Origin: Chloroflexota bacterium
GTDB lineage: Bacteria > Chloroflexota > Dehalococcoidia > DSGV01
Direction of reading: 5' to 3'
NCBI GenBank assembly: GCA_021787985.1
Contig: JAJYLG010000018.1
Location: 1 to 45,556, forward strand
Length of the DNA: 45,556 bases
Below are positions 7,010 to 16,592 of the stretch, one piece after another. Each line of letters opens with the position of its first letter. The first letter of the stretch is position 1. The notes beneath the pieces were generated by a model. The model had not been told where the DNA came from and searched no databases. It worked only from the letters and a program-made list of their open reading frames with translations. The position numbers and the translations under genes were made by a program.

Positions 7010-7405
7010 ATGCCGCTTCGTGTCGAGCTGATCGACGAGGCCGTCGCGGATCTCATCCGCTACGCCGCAAGCGGCAATCTACCGCTCTTCCTCAGGAAGC
7101 TGATCCGGTTGGAGGAGGCAGGACAGGAGGCAGGTCTGCCGCTTGGGAAGGGCCTGACCGACTGGCGCAAGATCGTCGTCGGTGACCGCAATTGGCGCAT
7201 CATTTTCACCACCGACTCCGAGGAGACCGTCGCAACCGTTTGGGCCATCGGTGACCGCGACGATGCAGCCTGCTATGAGGAGGCCGAGCGCCGCGTGCGG
7301 GCGCTCGCCAAGACCCAGCCGGCCGCGACCAGCCTTGCGGCTGTTATGTTCCACCTCAGCCAGATGCGGAAGGCAGCCGGCAAGAGCAAGCGGCGCCGGC
7401 GATAG
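7010..7405 (+). CDS. RelE/ParE-superfamily toxin
   Basis: 131 aa. Starts directly after the antitoxin stop. Residues 1-95 fit the RelE/ParE fold: an N-terminal strand (RVELIDEAVADL), two helices, LTDWRKIVVGDRNWRIIF strands and TVATVWAIGDRDDAACYEEAERR at the end. ParE targets gyrase and RelE cleaves mRNA on the ribosome; the sequence alone does not decide which. A basic tail (KSKRRRR) extends about 30 residues beyond the usual length. Likely stabilises the Prim-Pol element. Confidence 0.8.
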   Translation: MPLRVELIDEAVADLIRYAASGNLPLFLRKLIRLEEAGQEAGLPLGKGLTDWRKIVVGDRNWRIIFTTDSEETVATVWAIGDRDDAACYEEAERRVRALAKTQPAATSLAAVMFHLSQMRKAAGKSKRRRR

Positions 7406-7783
7406 TCCCCCCGCGGCGCTACCGCGCTTCGCACGAGCGTGTCGAGTTTGGCCGTCCGCTGGATCGCGAACGTGAAACAGTCGCCCAGTTCGAACGACTG
7501 TACCGGACTGAAGTCCGCAATCGGCGCCTCTTCGTCGTCACGGCGACCAAATGGCGACCAAGGTCCAGATCCCTGGTCGTGCGGAAGTGGGGGCCCCGGG
7601 CTGAATCGCCAGGTGACCACGATCGAACTGCCCGCGCATCGAACGGTCTGACAGGACGACGCCTCCCGGGAGTCTCTGCGCGCTACGGGCTCATCGGCCT
7701 CCCAGGGCCACTCGGGCGCAGAGCCGCCAGCGCCAACGGCCGCCGACTACCTGTATACCTCGTGGCACTGCGAAGGCCTACAC
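7406..7783. other. Intergenic, no supported gene
   Basis: Short overlapping frames on both strands with no family resemblance. No tRNA, clear attachment site or long inverted repeat seen. It separates the Prim-Pol/toxin-antitoxin region from chromosomal-type genes and could hold an element boundary, but no direct repeat supports that. Confidence 0.4.
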
Positions 7784-8245
7784 TTATGTCTCCCGAGTCG
7801 TGACGCCAGCCAGGATCTTCTCGATCACGGCGTCTTGCGCCTCCAGGTGCGCCTGGATCTGCTTGGCTTCCTCCAGGACGGCGGCAGCGTCGTCGTAGGT
7901 GGCCTGCGCGCGGGCATCGGCGGCCACGGCTTGCACGTTCTGACCGACGATGATGATCGGTAGAAGCACCAACTGGAGGAACGTCTGCGCGATCCAGGCG
8001 ACGATGATGATCGAATCGCCGGTCTTGAACGCCGACGGGGCGCTGACCAAGGCGAGGAGCGTGAAGAGATAGGCGCACCACATGGTGCCGACGATCACCG
8101 TGACCTTCAGTCCGACCTTGGCGTTGACGCGCCCGACCAGACCCGGCCCATGGATCTGGGCGACGGCCGCTGCCACCTTGGGCGGGCCCGTCTCTTTGCG
8201 CTTTTCCGCGTGCGGATGCGGGATGTAATCGAAGATCTGCGACAT
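7784..8245 (-). CDS. Small membrane protein, DUF1003-like
   Basis: 153 aa. Start ATG 8245 is chosen over upstream codons because it opens the conserved MSQIFDY part. Two membrane segments: VIVGTMWCAYLFTLLALVSA (about 60-80) and IIVAWIAQTFLQLVLLPIII (about 90-112), followed by GQNVQAVAADARAQATYDDA and a coiled tail to the end. The layout, two membrane helices then a helical cytoplasmic tail with QN-x-Q, resembles the DUF1003 family of unknown function. Monocistronic as far as visible. Confidence 0.7.
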   Translation of the reverse strand: MSQIFDYIPHPHAEKRKETGPPKVAAAVAQIHGPGLVGRVNAKVGLKVTVIVGTMWCAYLFTLLALVSAPSAFKTGDSIIIVAWIAQTFLQLVLLPIIIVGQNVQAVAADARAQATYDDAAAVLEEAKQIQAHLEAQDAVIEKILAGVTTRET

Positions 8246-8588
8246 CGGCCCTAAGATAGCATGGTCCCGGTGGCAGCTCCCCCATGCGTGACAGCCTCCC
8301 CGGCAACGCCCATCATTGTAGGGCGTCGGCCGAATGTGCCGATCTTTCATGACACGATGACTTCGCGTGTGTTGTTGCCAATAGCATTACATCGACACAA
8401 GTGGTGGCAGCAACCGGGCTGAGCCCAGATTCAGCGAAAGGCTGGACCTGAGAGGCGCGGCAACAAACGATCAGGGGCTCCTCTGCCGCGCCTGCTGTTG
8501 GCTCATTTCCCTCAGCTCCCAGTTCACCGGGGTGCCCGTCTGTCTGCCCCGACCGCCGAATCGGGCCCCGTCTTCGCTGCAGCCGGGC
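8246..8588. other. Intergenic, nothing identified
   Basis: No coding frame with family features on either strand. It contains the 5' leader of the gene ending at 7784 and the 3' side of the MprF-like gene. No strong terminator hairpin seen. Confidence 0.4.
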
Positions 8589-11015
8589 TCAGGCACCGGC
8601 GCGACCGGGCCTCGTCGCGTCGGTGCTGCTCCTGGCATGCTCCGGGGACGCCCAGCGGCCTGCCAGCTCGTGGCCGATGATTCCCGCGACCACGCGCGGC
8701 CCCAGGTCGGGCAGATACGCGCGCAGGACGGCAAGCCCGATGCGTGGCAACTCGGTCTGGGTACGGAAGACCAGGTAGACGCCCTGCCAGCGCGGCTGGA
8801 ACTTCTTCTTGAACAGGAACAGCGACTGGAAGTGGTAGAAGCGATCGAAGTGCTGGTAGACGAACGTCAGAGCGCGTTCGAGCGTCGAGCCCGCCTCCTG
8901 CGCCTCGACGTTCGCCAGCGGCGCGCTCGCCAGGCTCGCCACGCGGTAGCCGCGATCCGCGAATGCCAGCAGCGAGGAACCGATCAGGAACTCCATGACG
9001 CCCTTGAAAGCGTCGGCACGGCGGCGCATGAGGTCCACCACCCAGCCCCTGGCCGCGTACATCGGCAGCCAATCGAGAAAGCCGTGCACCCGCCCGCTCG
9101 AGTCAGCCGCTACCGCGACGTAGACGTTCGGGTCGTCCACGTCTTCCACGGTACCGAGGGTGAAGCCCAACTCCGGCAAGCGCTTGCGCGCCAACCACTC
9201 GGCCGAGATTGCGCGGAGCTGGTCTCGCACCGGACCGGGCACATTCCCGCCCTCGTAGAGCTCGAACCGGATGCCTTCGCGTGTCGCGTGGTTGAGGGCG
9301 GTGCGCACGTCCTGCCACCCCTTGCCGCGGAACTCGAGCCCTTGCAGTGGGATGAGAGCTTCCTCGCCGATCTCGAGCGCGCGGTAGCCGAGCCTTGCAT
9401 AGAGCGCCAGCAGCTCGGGCGTCGCGCCGAGGAAGGCGTGCTCCCAGCCGTGCTCGCGGCAGAAGTGATCGAACGCCTCGATCGCCGACACCTGGCTGTC
9501 TTCGGCTCCCACCGGGTCACCGAGGACCAGCGCGACGCCGGCGGCCAGTCGATAGCTCAGGTAGCACTTTCCACCTGGGGCGAGAAAGACGCGATTCCCC
9601 GGCCACAGCGTCATGTAGGAAGTGCCGCTCTGCCCATAGCGTTCCAGCAACCGGCGGGCGCGCTCCCTCTCCGTCGGCCGCGGATGCGGCGCGAGCGCGC
9701 CGCGCAGCACCAAGAGCAGGGCGGCGCCGAGCCCGCTCCAGCCGAGCACCGTGATCGAGTCCAGGAACCAGGTCGCCCGGCGGCTGCCGGCGCTGAACTC
9801 GCCAGTGCTCGTGAAGAGGAGCCGCGCGCCCGTTTCCCGCAGTGCCGGGAGCGCCGAATAGCTCTCCTGGAAGTGACTGCGCAACACGTAGAAACCGGCG
9901 AGACCGTACAGCGGTACGACCAGCACCAGGGCGAAGAGCAGTAGCAAGCCCTGCCGCACCGACGGCGGGTCGGACCGCGCCACGAACTCGCCCCGCCAGG
10001 CGAGGAGCAACAGCAGCAGGCCGAGTGCCAGCAGCGCCTCAGGCAGGTCAGCGCCCTTGGTGAGGTGCAACACCGCGGAAGCGCACAACGCTGCGACGGT
10101 CAGCCGCCACGCCTGACGCCGTCCGTGCGCGAGCCCGAGGGCCAGCACGAGCAGCGCGAAGCCGAGCACAAGCACCAACTGGCGGCCGCCGTGGACGAGC
10201 GCGATCGGCAGGTTCTCCTCCAGCCACGTCAGGCCGCGGTGGCGCGGCGAGAGGAGAGCCGACAGAACGTTGATGATGCCCATGACGCCGACTGCCCAGG
10301 CCACCGCCGTCGGGCGCTGCCGACGGCTGAACCGAGGCCAGACGAGCAACGACGGCCACGGCTCGCCACGCCGCCGCACCATGACGGCGCCGATCCCCAG
10401 CCCGCTGGCGAACGCGATCAGGTGCTCCACGTCCCAGACCCGCCGGTCAAGTACCAGGAAGCTGAGGAGATACGTCGCCGCGGCGGCGAATGCCGCGCGA
10501 CGGCCGGCAGGCGGCAGGAAGGCGATGAGCGCCGCAAGCGCGCCGAACGACGCCGCGGATGAGCCGACATCGGTGTCGTGTGCCGCACTCACCGCCCAGC
10601 CCCAGCCGGCCGCCGACAGCGGCCAGAGCAGCAGGTACGCGCCGACGTACCCAATGACGTGGGTCGTCCAGAAGGCGACGAGTGTCCGGCGGGTGCCGAG
10701 CACGTATTCCGCCGCGCCCACGAAAAAGAGCAGCGAGCCCAGGATCGGCAGGATCATGTGCGGCTGGTAGGCCTGGAAGGGCGTGAGCACCAGCAACTGC
10801 CACAACCGGCCACTGCGCAAGTCGCCCAGGTTGAAACCCCAGCGGGCGAGCTGCGTCGCCGTCGCGGGTCGCGTCATCGTGTCGGTGACGGCCGTCACGG
10901 CGAGGATGCCCGCGGCCATGGCGATGGTGAACGGCACGCGCTGCACCATGGCGGCCGGGAGCCGCAGCAGTGCGTGCAATCGCCGGATCCGCTTCACCAT
11001 GGGCAGCTCCGCCAT
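8589..11015 (-). CDS. Rhomboid-like / MprF-type aminoacyl-phosphatidylglycerol synthase fusion
   Basis: 808 aa. Residues about 30-215 form a rhomboid-like membrane domain with GSSAASFGAL (Ser153 in the GxSx position) and VEHLIAFASGLGIG (His198), so the intramembrane-protease dyad could be intact. Residues about 230-440 hold more membrane helices. Residues about 480-790 are a DUF2156/LPG-synthase C domain (dual GNAT fold): YLSYRLAAGVALVLGDPVG, FLGATPELLALYARLGYRAL, then RVHGFLDWLPMY and VVDLMRRR. Such domains transfer Lys or Ala from tRNA to phosphatidylglycerol and lower surface negative charge. ATG 11000 is an alternative start with GGAG upstream. Function of the C-terminal part is by family; that of the rhomboid part is unknown. 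Confidence 0.82.
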   Translation of the reverse strand: MAELPMVKRIRRLHALLRLPAAMVQRVPFTIAMAAGILAVTAVTDTMTRPATATQLARWGFNLGDLRSGRLWQLLVLTPFQAYQPHMILPILGSLLFFVGAAEYVLGTRRTLVAFWTTHVIGYVGAYLLLWPLSAAGWGWAVSAAHDTDVGSSAASFGALAALIAFLPPAGRRAAFAAAATYLLSFLVLDRRVWDVEHLIAFASGLGIGAVMVRRRGEPWPSLLVWPRFSRRQRPTAVAWAVGVMGIINVLSALLSPRHRGLTWLEENLPIALVHGGRQLVLVLGFALLVLALGLAHGRRQAWRLTVAALCASAVLHLTKGADLPEALLALGLLLLLLAWRGEFVARSDPPSVRQGLLLLFALVLVVPLYGLAGFYVLRSHFQESYSALPALRETGARLLFTSTGEFSAGSRRATWFLDSITVLGWSGLGAALLLVLRGALAPHPRPTERERARRLLERYGQSGTSYMTLWPGNRVFLAPGGKCYLSYRLAAGVALVLGDPVGAEDSQVSAIEAFDHFCREHGWEHAFLGATPELLALYARLGYRALEIGEEALIPLQGLEFRGKGWQDVRTALNHATREGIRFELYEGGNVPGPVRDQLRAISAEWLARKRLPELGFTLGTVEDVDDPNVYVAVAADSSGRVHGFLDWLPMYAARGWVVDLMRRRADAFKGVMEFLIGSSLLAFADRGYRVASLASAPLANVEAQEAGSTLERALTFVYQHFDRFYHFQSLFLFKKKFQPRWQGVYLVFRTQTELPRIGLAVLRAYLPDLGPRVVAGIIGHELAGRWASPEHARSSTDATRPGRAGA

Positions 11016-11613
11016 CCCGCGGCGTTGCAGCGTCTGCCCGACTCGCCGGGTGCCTCGGGGGTCCCGTCCGGGCGCCCGCTCCGGAGCCTGTCAGCGCCGT
11101 GGGCACCGCCGAGCGGCACATTGACACCGATCGCTGACGCGCCACTCGGTCGGCGCCCGCGCATCCGTGGCCGCCCGCACCACTTCGCCGACGGACGGTG
11201 GCCAGCGTGATCATAGCAGCCGGCCGACGCTCCGGCGGGCAGACATGCCTGGCGCGGAGGAACGCGCTCATGGGCAAGCTGATACTCGCCGGCGCCTCTG
11301 ACACCCGTAACCCTCGGATGCACCGACGGCCCGGGCGCGGCCCGCCGCCCCCGGTCGCACTTGCGGTGGCCGTGGGCTTCGCAGTCGGCACGTCCGTGCC
11401 CCCTGCCGCGCTCGGCTCACGCCGTGGCCGACGGATGGAGAGCGAGCCGGTGTCCGGCGTGACGATCGGCCGGCCCGTACGTTACTGACTGTGGAGAGCA
11501 CCGGCGGCGCATGGCCTGTCGCCTGCGGGGGCGGGCCGAGCGAACCGGACGGCATCGATGGGCGAGACACCATCCACAGTATGCGAAGGGTTCTGTAAGC
11601 GGGAGCGCTGGCG
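11016..11613. other. Long intergenic region between divergent genes
   Basis: About 600 nt with only unsupported overlapping frames. It must hold divergent promoters for the MprF fusion (minus) and the DUF4232 protein (plus), but I see no convincing -35/-10 pair. No RNA gene or repeat recognised. Confidence 0.4.
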
Positions 11614-12651
11614 ATGGAAGGACGGGGAGTGGGCCAACGAGGCCCGCACTGGGTCTGGCCGCTAGCGGCCGCGGGGCTGCTGCTGCTCGCCGTGGGCGGA
11701 CTCACCTACCTGTCGCGGTCCGGCGCGCCATGGCGAGCCACCTCGCCGAGTACGGCGACACCCGCGGTGCAAACAGTCGAGGTCGCTCCCTGGGTCAACC
11801 GCCCGCTGCCCACTTACGTGCCCACCGTCTCGACTCCGCCCGCCTACCCGACCGTGGCTCCGCCCTGTCAGGCCAGTCAACTGCGTGTCAGCCAGGGCCA
11901 GACAGAGGCGGCCGCCGGGACCGCGTACGACTACGTGGTGTTCACCAATGTCGGCGCGGGTGCGTGCCTGTTGCGGGGATCGCCCGTGGTGACGGGAGTG
12001 GGCCCCGCGGGGGTGAGGGGGACGGTCCCACTGCGGCGCGGATACCCATACCCACTCGGCCTGGCGCCGGGAGACATGCGCCCCGGCGGCCAGACGCTGC
12101 TCGCCTTCGCCATCAGCCACGCTTGCGGCACGGCGGAGCAGCAGCGGCAGGTCACCGTCTACCGGCAGCTCGCCTTCCAGCTTCCCGCGGGCGGGCAGAT
12201 ATCGAGTGACGTCTCGCTCAGCGCTGGGAGCTGCGGACTGGCGATAAGCGACTTCGGGCGACCTCCGCGCCCGGTGCCGACGCCGAGCCCGGGCAGCCTG
12301 GGGGTCCTGCAGGCGAAGCTGGTGCTGCCGGCCGCGGCTCGGGCGGGAAGCACGCTGCGCTACGTGGTCACGCTCAGCAACGCGACCGACCAGGAAGTAC
12401 TGTTCGAGCCCTGTCCCGGTTATACGGAATCCCTGGGCACCTCGACGACCGCTGGCACGTGGCAGGTGGTCGAGGGCTCCTTCACCCTGAATTGTGACCA
12501 GGTGAGGAGCATCCCGGCCCGCGGCCGGGTCAGCTACGACATGCAGATGCAGGTACCCGCCGATTCGGGCAGCGGGCCGGCCAAGGTGGACTGGTACGTG
12601 AACACGCCAGACGGACCCTTTGCCGGGGGGATTGTCACGATCAGCCGCTGA
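11614..12651 (+). CDS. Membrane-anchored DUF4232-type protein
   Basis: 345 aa. A single membrane anchor at residues about 13-33 is followed by a Thr/Pro/Ser-rich stalk (35-82). From residue 84 a DUF4232-like domain begins: C at the domain start, YDYVVFTNVGAGACLLRG, and HACG later, the paired Cys pattern that forms disulfides in this family. After a PVPTPSPGS linker a second beta-sandwich (about 235-345) has LRYVVTLSNATDQEV and paired Cys (PCPGY, LNCDQV). Both halves look like immunoglobulin-type extracellular folds. The role of DUF4232 proteins is unknown. Some upstream GGAAGG-like sequence overlaps the ATG, so the start is likely but not proven. Confidence 0.75.
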   Translation: MEGRGVGQRGPHWVWPLAAAGLLLLAVGGLTYLSRSGAPWRATSPSTATPAVQTVEVAPWVNRPLPTYVPTVSTPPAYPTVAPPCQASQLRVSQGQTEAAAGTAYDYVVFTNVGAGACLLRGSPVVTGVGPAGVRGTVPLRRGYPYPLGLAPGDMRPGGQTLLAFAISHACGTAEQQRQVTVYRQLAFQLPAGGQISSDVSLSAGSCGLAISDFGRPPRPVPTPSPGSLGVLQAKLVLPAAARAGSTLRYVVTLSNATDQEVLFEPCPGYTESLGTSTTAGTWQVVEGSFTLNCDQVRSIPARGRVSYDMQMQVPADSGSGPAKVDWYVNTPDGPFAGGIVTISR

Positions 12652-12827
12652 GCGACGGTGGAACCAGGTGCGTCTCAGACGGACGATGGAGGAAGAGGGT
12701 ACGCCGCCCTCTTTCGGAGCTCTCGCATCCATAACTGCTGCTCATCGATCGAGGGTGCGAGGCGACCGGCGCCGGAAGAAGCAGCTCGTGCTGCACGAGG
12801 CGCCGGTCAGGAGGCCGGATACAGCGG

Positions 12828-14096
12828 ATGCGCGCCATGCTCGCGGCTGCGCTACTGACGAGCGTCTTGGCGCTGGCACCGGCGGGGTGCACAGCGAGGC
12901 GCCACACCTCCGTACCATCGCTGCGATTGGCCTCCGTGCCGGTCCCGCAGCCCGGGGCGCGCAGCGGCCTTGATGGCATCGCGTCCGTCGGTACGCACGG
13001 CGCGTGGGCCGTGGGCGCGTATCAGCCGTCCTCGAGCCCAAGCGATCTGACGGAGGCCCTGCACTGGGACGGGCAGCGGTGGCGCGTGGTTGCGACGCCG
13101 GACCCGTGCTGCGGCTGGTCGCATCTCTTCGCCGTCGCTGGCGAGGCGTCGGACGATGCGTGGGCGGTTGGAACGTACGCGCCCAGCAATGGCGGCTGGC
13201 CGAATCTGCCCTTCCGCACTCTGGCCGAACATTGGAACGGCTCCACCTGGAGCATCGTGCCGACGCCCACCGTCGGCGAGGGCGCCAGCACGCTTCTCGG
13301 GGTGACCGTGCTCTCGTCCACGGACGCCTGGGCGGTGGGCGGCTCCTACGACGGGCGCATCTCCTGGGACGACCTCCAGTGCGAGCACACCGCACACATC
13401 CTGATCCTGCACTGGGATGGCACGGCCTGGCACGCGGTGCCCAGCCCGGACCCGGGAAAGGTCGCCTCCTTCGTGCAGCCGTGCGGCCCGTCACACCCGC
13501 TCACCACCGTCAACGTCCTCTCCGCTGTCTCCGCCACCGGTCCGCGTGACGTCTGGGCGGTGGGGCACTTCTGGAACGGCTCCGCCAATCGCACCCTGGT
13601 GCTGCACTGGAACGGCGCGCGCTGGGCCGTGGTGCTATCGCCCAACGCCAGCGTACGGGAGAACGTGCTCTACGGCGTGGCAGCGGTGTCGTCCGGGGAC
13701 GTCTGGGCGGTGGGGACCTACGAGCAGGCAACCGGCGGCCACCGCACGCTGACCGAGAACTGGAACGGGCGCGCGTGGCATCGCGTCCCGAGCCCGAACG
13801 TAGGTGGCCAGGACAACCTCCTGTTCGCAGTCGCCGGCCGCTCGGCCGTGAGCGTGTGGGCCGTGGGCCGGCACGGCGGTGGGGACGGGGGTCCCCTGGC
13901 CGAGCACTGGAACGGCACGCGCTGGGAGATTGTCCCGAGCCAGGAGGTGAGTCCAGGGTGCCGCTGCAGCGACAGCTTCAACGGGGTCGCCACGAGCTCC
14001 CACGGCGTCTGGGTCGCCGGCGAGTACCTGGGCGGCAGCGTCCACGAAAGCCTCGTCGAGACATCGATGCTGAACGGGGGCGCCGGTCCGCGCTGA
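12828..14096 (+). CDS. Lipoprotein with seven propeller-type repeats
   Basis: 422 aa. Signal peptide with lipobox APAGC (lipid-modified Cys21). Seven repeats of about 50 residues carry the core (A/V)WAVG or VWVAG followed by (L/E)HWNGxxW; these are at roughly residues 58, 100, 163, 240, 288, 338 and 400. The count fits a seven-bladed beta-propeller. Proteins with DVWAVG...HWNGTxW repeats are abundant in Chloroflexota and Actinomycetota and have no known biochemical role; binding of protein or glycan at the cell surface is a guess. It follows the DUF4232 gene on the same strand after 176 nt, so co-transcription is possible. Confidence 0.82.
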   Translation: MRAMLAAALLTSVLALAPAGCTARRHTSVPSLRLASVPVPQPGARSGLDGIASVGTHGAWAVGAYQPSSSPSDLTEALHWDGQRWRVVATPDPCCGWSHLFAVAGEASDDAWAVGTYAPSNGGWPNLPFRTLAEHWNGSTWSIVPTPTVGEGASTLLGVTVLSSTDAWAVGGSYDGRISWDDLQCEHTAHILILHWDGTAWHAVPSPDPGKVASFVQPCGPSHPLTTVNVLSAVSATGPRDVWAVGHFWNGSANRTLVLHWNGARWAVVLSPNASVRENVLYGVAAVSSGDVWAVGTYEQATGGHRTLTENWNGRAWHRVPSPNVGGQDNLLFAVAGRSAVSVWAVGRHGGGDGGPLAEHWNGTRWEIVPSQEVSPGCRCSDSFNGVATSSHGVWVAGEYLGGSVHESLVETSMLNGGAGPR

Positions 14097-14304
14097 CCGC
14101 CAGCCCAGCGGTCGCGTGGACTCATGCCCGCGTGCCGTGGAGCGAACGGCGGACGCCCGCCGCTGCCACGGCAGTCGGGGTGCCCCGCCGGGGCAGGACC
14201 CGCGCGCCGACGACGGACCTTCCGCCATCCGGAGCGCGGGCCGAGCGCGCGCAGAGTCGGGGACGCCCAGGGTCGGGAGCAGCGCCCTCGGCCGACGCCA
14301 ACCC

Positions 14305-15378
14305 TCACGCCCGCCTTGGCGTTCCTGACGGCGTGGACGGGGGAGTGCGGGCGGGAGTGCTGGTCGGCGACGGCCGGGCTGGTGCCGTTGCCGTCGGCGA
14401 GAGGACCGGCGCCGGGGCAGTCGCCGTCGGGGAGGGGACCGGTGACAGTGTACCGCCGGGGCCCGGTTCAGGAGAGGCTGACGGGCGCACCGGCATCGGA
14501 GGAGTCGGCGTGGCCATCACTGCCGGAGCGGACGGCGCCGTCCCGACGTAGTGCAGCAGGTCGCCTACCGTCAGATGCTGGGCGGCAATAGCCGCCAGCA
14601 CCCGCAGCAGCTCATCGTAGAGCCCCGGCACCCAGTGCAGCAGGATGATCTCCCCCGGGACGAGCGGCCCGCCGTTGTACGTCTGCAGCCCCCAGCTCCC
14701 GGCCGTGGCCGACCACGTCACGACCGTGGGGAACCCCGCGGCGCGCGCCGCTTCCAGCACGGTCAGGTCGTAGGCGCCGTACGGCGGGCGGAAGAGGACC
14801 GGGCGGCGGCCGACGACTCGCTGGATCGCGTCGGCGTCCGCCCGGACCTGGGCCACTACTCCCGGGTAGCTCAGCTTGGTCAGGAAGGGGTGCGACTCGG
14901 TGTGGTCTTCCACCTCCCCGCCGGCGGCGGCAAACGCCCGCCAGAACGCGGGGTACAGCTCCAGCGCGCGCCCGATGACGAAGGCCGTCAGCGGCAAGTG
15001 GTGCGCCGCCATGTAGTCGAGCACGGCGTTGCTGGGATACCAGCCGTCGTCGATGGTAATGAACACCGCGTGCTGGGGATTGGGAGCGAACCACACGACC
15101 CGTGCAGCCGGCCCGCCTCCCACCGCGGTGCGCCGAGCAGGACTCAACGCCTCGGAGCCGCCCGGCGCGGGGCTGGGCTTCGGCCCGGGCGTCGCGGACG
15201 ACGTGGGCAGGCCGGACGCAGGCGCAGGTGTCGCGGTCGGCGTGGACGCCGACCGTGGCTCGATCGCGACGACCCCGGGGGCCGGATGCTCGGAGACGCC
15301 TGCCCGCCACGACGCGGCGCTCAACGCGGTGAACAGCGCTGCACCGCTGACCAGCGCCGCGAGCAGCCAACGCCACAT
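14305..15378 (-). CDS. Secreted polysaccharide deacetylase (NodB fold)
   Basis: 357 aa. Start ATG 15378 opens a membrane anchor or signal peptide (WRWLLAALVSGAALFTALS). A Pro/Thr linker covers about 40-85. The NodB domain spans about 100-285: FITIDDGW (motif 1, the two Asp), HTESHPFL (motif 2, metal His pair as HxxxH), RPPYGAYD (motif 3), TWSATAGSWG and ILLHW (motif 5). This family removes N-acetyl groups from peptidoglycan or other extracellular glycans with a divalent metal. A Pro/Thr/Ser-rich tail of 60 residues follows, unusual in being C-terminal. Convergent with the propeller lipoprotein. Confidence 0.9.
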   Translation of the reverse strand: MWRWLLAALVSGAALFTALSAASWRAGVSEHPAPGVVAIEPRSASTPTATPAPASGLPTSSATPGPKPSPAPGGSEALSPARRTAVGGGPAARVVWFAPNPQHAVFITIDDGWYPSNAVLDYMAAHHLPLTAFVIGRALELYPAFWRAFAAAGGEVEDHTESHPFLTKLSYPGVVAQVRADADAIQRVVGRRPVLFRPPYGAYDLTVLEAARAAGFPTVVTWSATAGSWGLQTYNGGPLVPGEIILLHWVPGLYDELLRVLAAIAAQHLTVGDLLHYVGTAPSAPAVMATPTPPMPVRPSASPEPGPGGTLSPVPSPTATAPAPVLSPTATAPARPSPTSTPARTPPSTPSGTPRRA

Positions 15379-15757
15379 GGCAGTCTTACCGGTCCCGACG
15401 GACGCGGCCGGTCCCGTCCCTCGTTTCCGATCCGAGCGCGACCAACTGCACGGACCGCTCCTACGTTGCACGCAGCCCTTACCGAGCCCAGCAGGCTTTG
15501 GGTTCTACGTCGATAAGTGGGGAGCGAGCACCGGGAAGGTCTTCGCTAGCAAGCCCACGCCCATTCTACGCCGGTAGACCTGAGGCTTGGGGAGTCGCAG
15601 CCGAGACGCTGGAAGAGCTCGGTCGTGGTGGGGCAGGCGCCCGGGTTGCCTCAGGGTTGGTGGCGCGCTCCTGGCGCGCGCACGGACCGAGCGAGCAGTG
15701 ATCCCTGACCGGATGGCGAGCGCAAGCCCCTGGCTTCAGCCATGGGGAGGATGTCAA
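15379..15757. other. Intergenic, no supported gene
   Basis: Holds the upstream region of the deacetylase and the sequence before the PIN remnant. Frames here lack any family feature. No convincing promoter or hairpin seen. Confidence 0.4.
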
Positions 15758-16053
15758 TGTGAGGAGACTGTTGCGGCCAGCGAGGTCGTCCGCTTCGAAC
15801 TCCTTGCGGAGTGCGAGAGGACGAGAGCGAGACGCTGGACCGGTTCTTCGCGGCTCTCTCCTGGGTCCCGGTTGACGACGGTGTCGCGCGAGTTGCCGGG
15901 TCGCTGGCGCGCAGGCGGCGAAAGGCGTACAGCGGGATCGACGGCGTCGACTACCTCAGTGCCGCGATCGCTCTGATCCTCGACGCCAAGCTGCTGACGA
16001 CCAACGTGCGCCACTTCCCGATGACCGCTGGCCTCCGTCCCTGCTGCTGCACC
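15758..16053 (+). pseudogene. Frameshifted, 5'-truncated PIN-domain (VapC-type) toxin
   Basis: Two overlapping frames together spell the middle and end of a PIN ribonuclease. Frame 2 gives TVAASEVVRFELLAEC, with the second acidic residue; from about 15811, frame 1 continues EDESETLDRFFAALSWVPVD, then GIDGVDYLSAAIALIL and LLTTNVRHFPM, with the third and fourth active-site positions. One nucleotide shift near 15808-15815 is needed to join them. The first strand with the leading catalytic Asp (usually hLLDTxxLI) is missing, and no antitoxin gene precedes it. It is a decayed toxin-antitoxin locus. Confidence 0.7.
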
Positions 16054-16592
16054 GTTGCCGTGTCTGCGAGCAAGTGGCTCCGAGGGCGCTGTTGGACGGC
16101 TCCCCTCCTTATAGACTAGCGGCGCGGAGTGATGACGGCGTGAACCCCAGCTTGGGCGAGGATAGCGAGGTTAGCCTTGGAGGCATGCCCAGCATGTCGG
16201 TCGGGGCCTGCCAGGCCATGGTGACCCCGCTTCCAGCGTCTAAACGCCACCCGGACGGTGTAGCAGTGGTGGAAGGCGTCGAAGGCGCGCATAAGGCGGA
16301 AATGCCGGTCGGTGCAGTTGCTCCGCGCGCGGACGGCCCCGCTGGCTCTGGGACCCTGCCCGTGCCTCCTCCTCCCGGCCAACGTGGGCACCGGGCCGCC
16401 ATCGCGTGTAGGGGAATGCCCGACGATGATTGTGAATTGTGTCGCATGTTGCCCGACAGACGGGAGCGCCAGCCGGCGTGAGAGTAGGGCCGCAGGATGG
16501 ACTGCCAGTCCGCTGTCAGGCTCAGGCGGACGATGTGCCTCGGCGTCAAGGACGTCAGCGGCCTGGCAAGCACCATCGCAGGAGGTCGGGTG
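16054..16592. other. Intergenic, possible transposase scrap on the minus strand
   Basis: A minus-strand frame (16613-16116) ends in ASKANLAILAQAGVHAVITP, which resembles the DDE-transposase region after the second catalytic Asp, but the rest of the frame has no match I can see. No terminal repeats or target duplication found. Also contains the upstream region of the 12-TM gene. Treat the transposase idea as weak. Confidence 0.25.

Noticed and set aside
7406-7783. Attachment site for the Prim-Pol element
   Set aside because: No integrase gene, no tRNA end and no matching direct repeat visible on the other side within the window.
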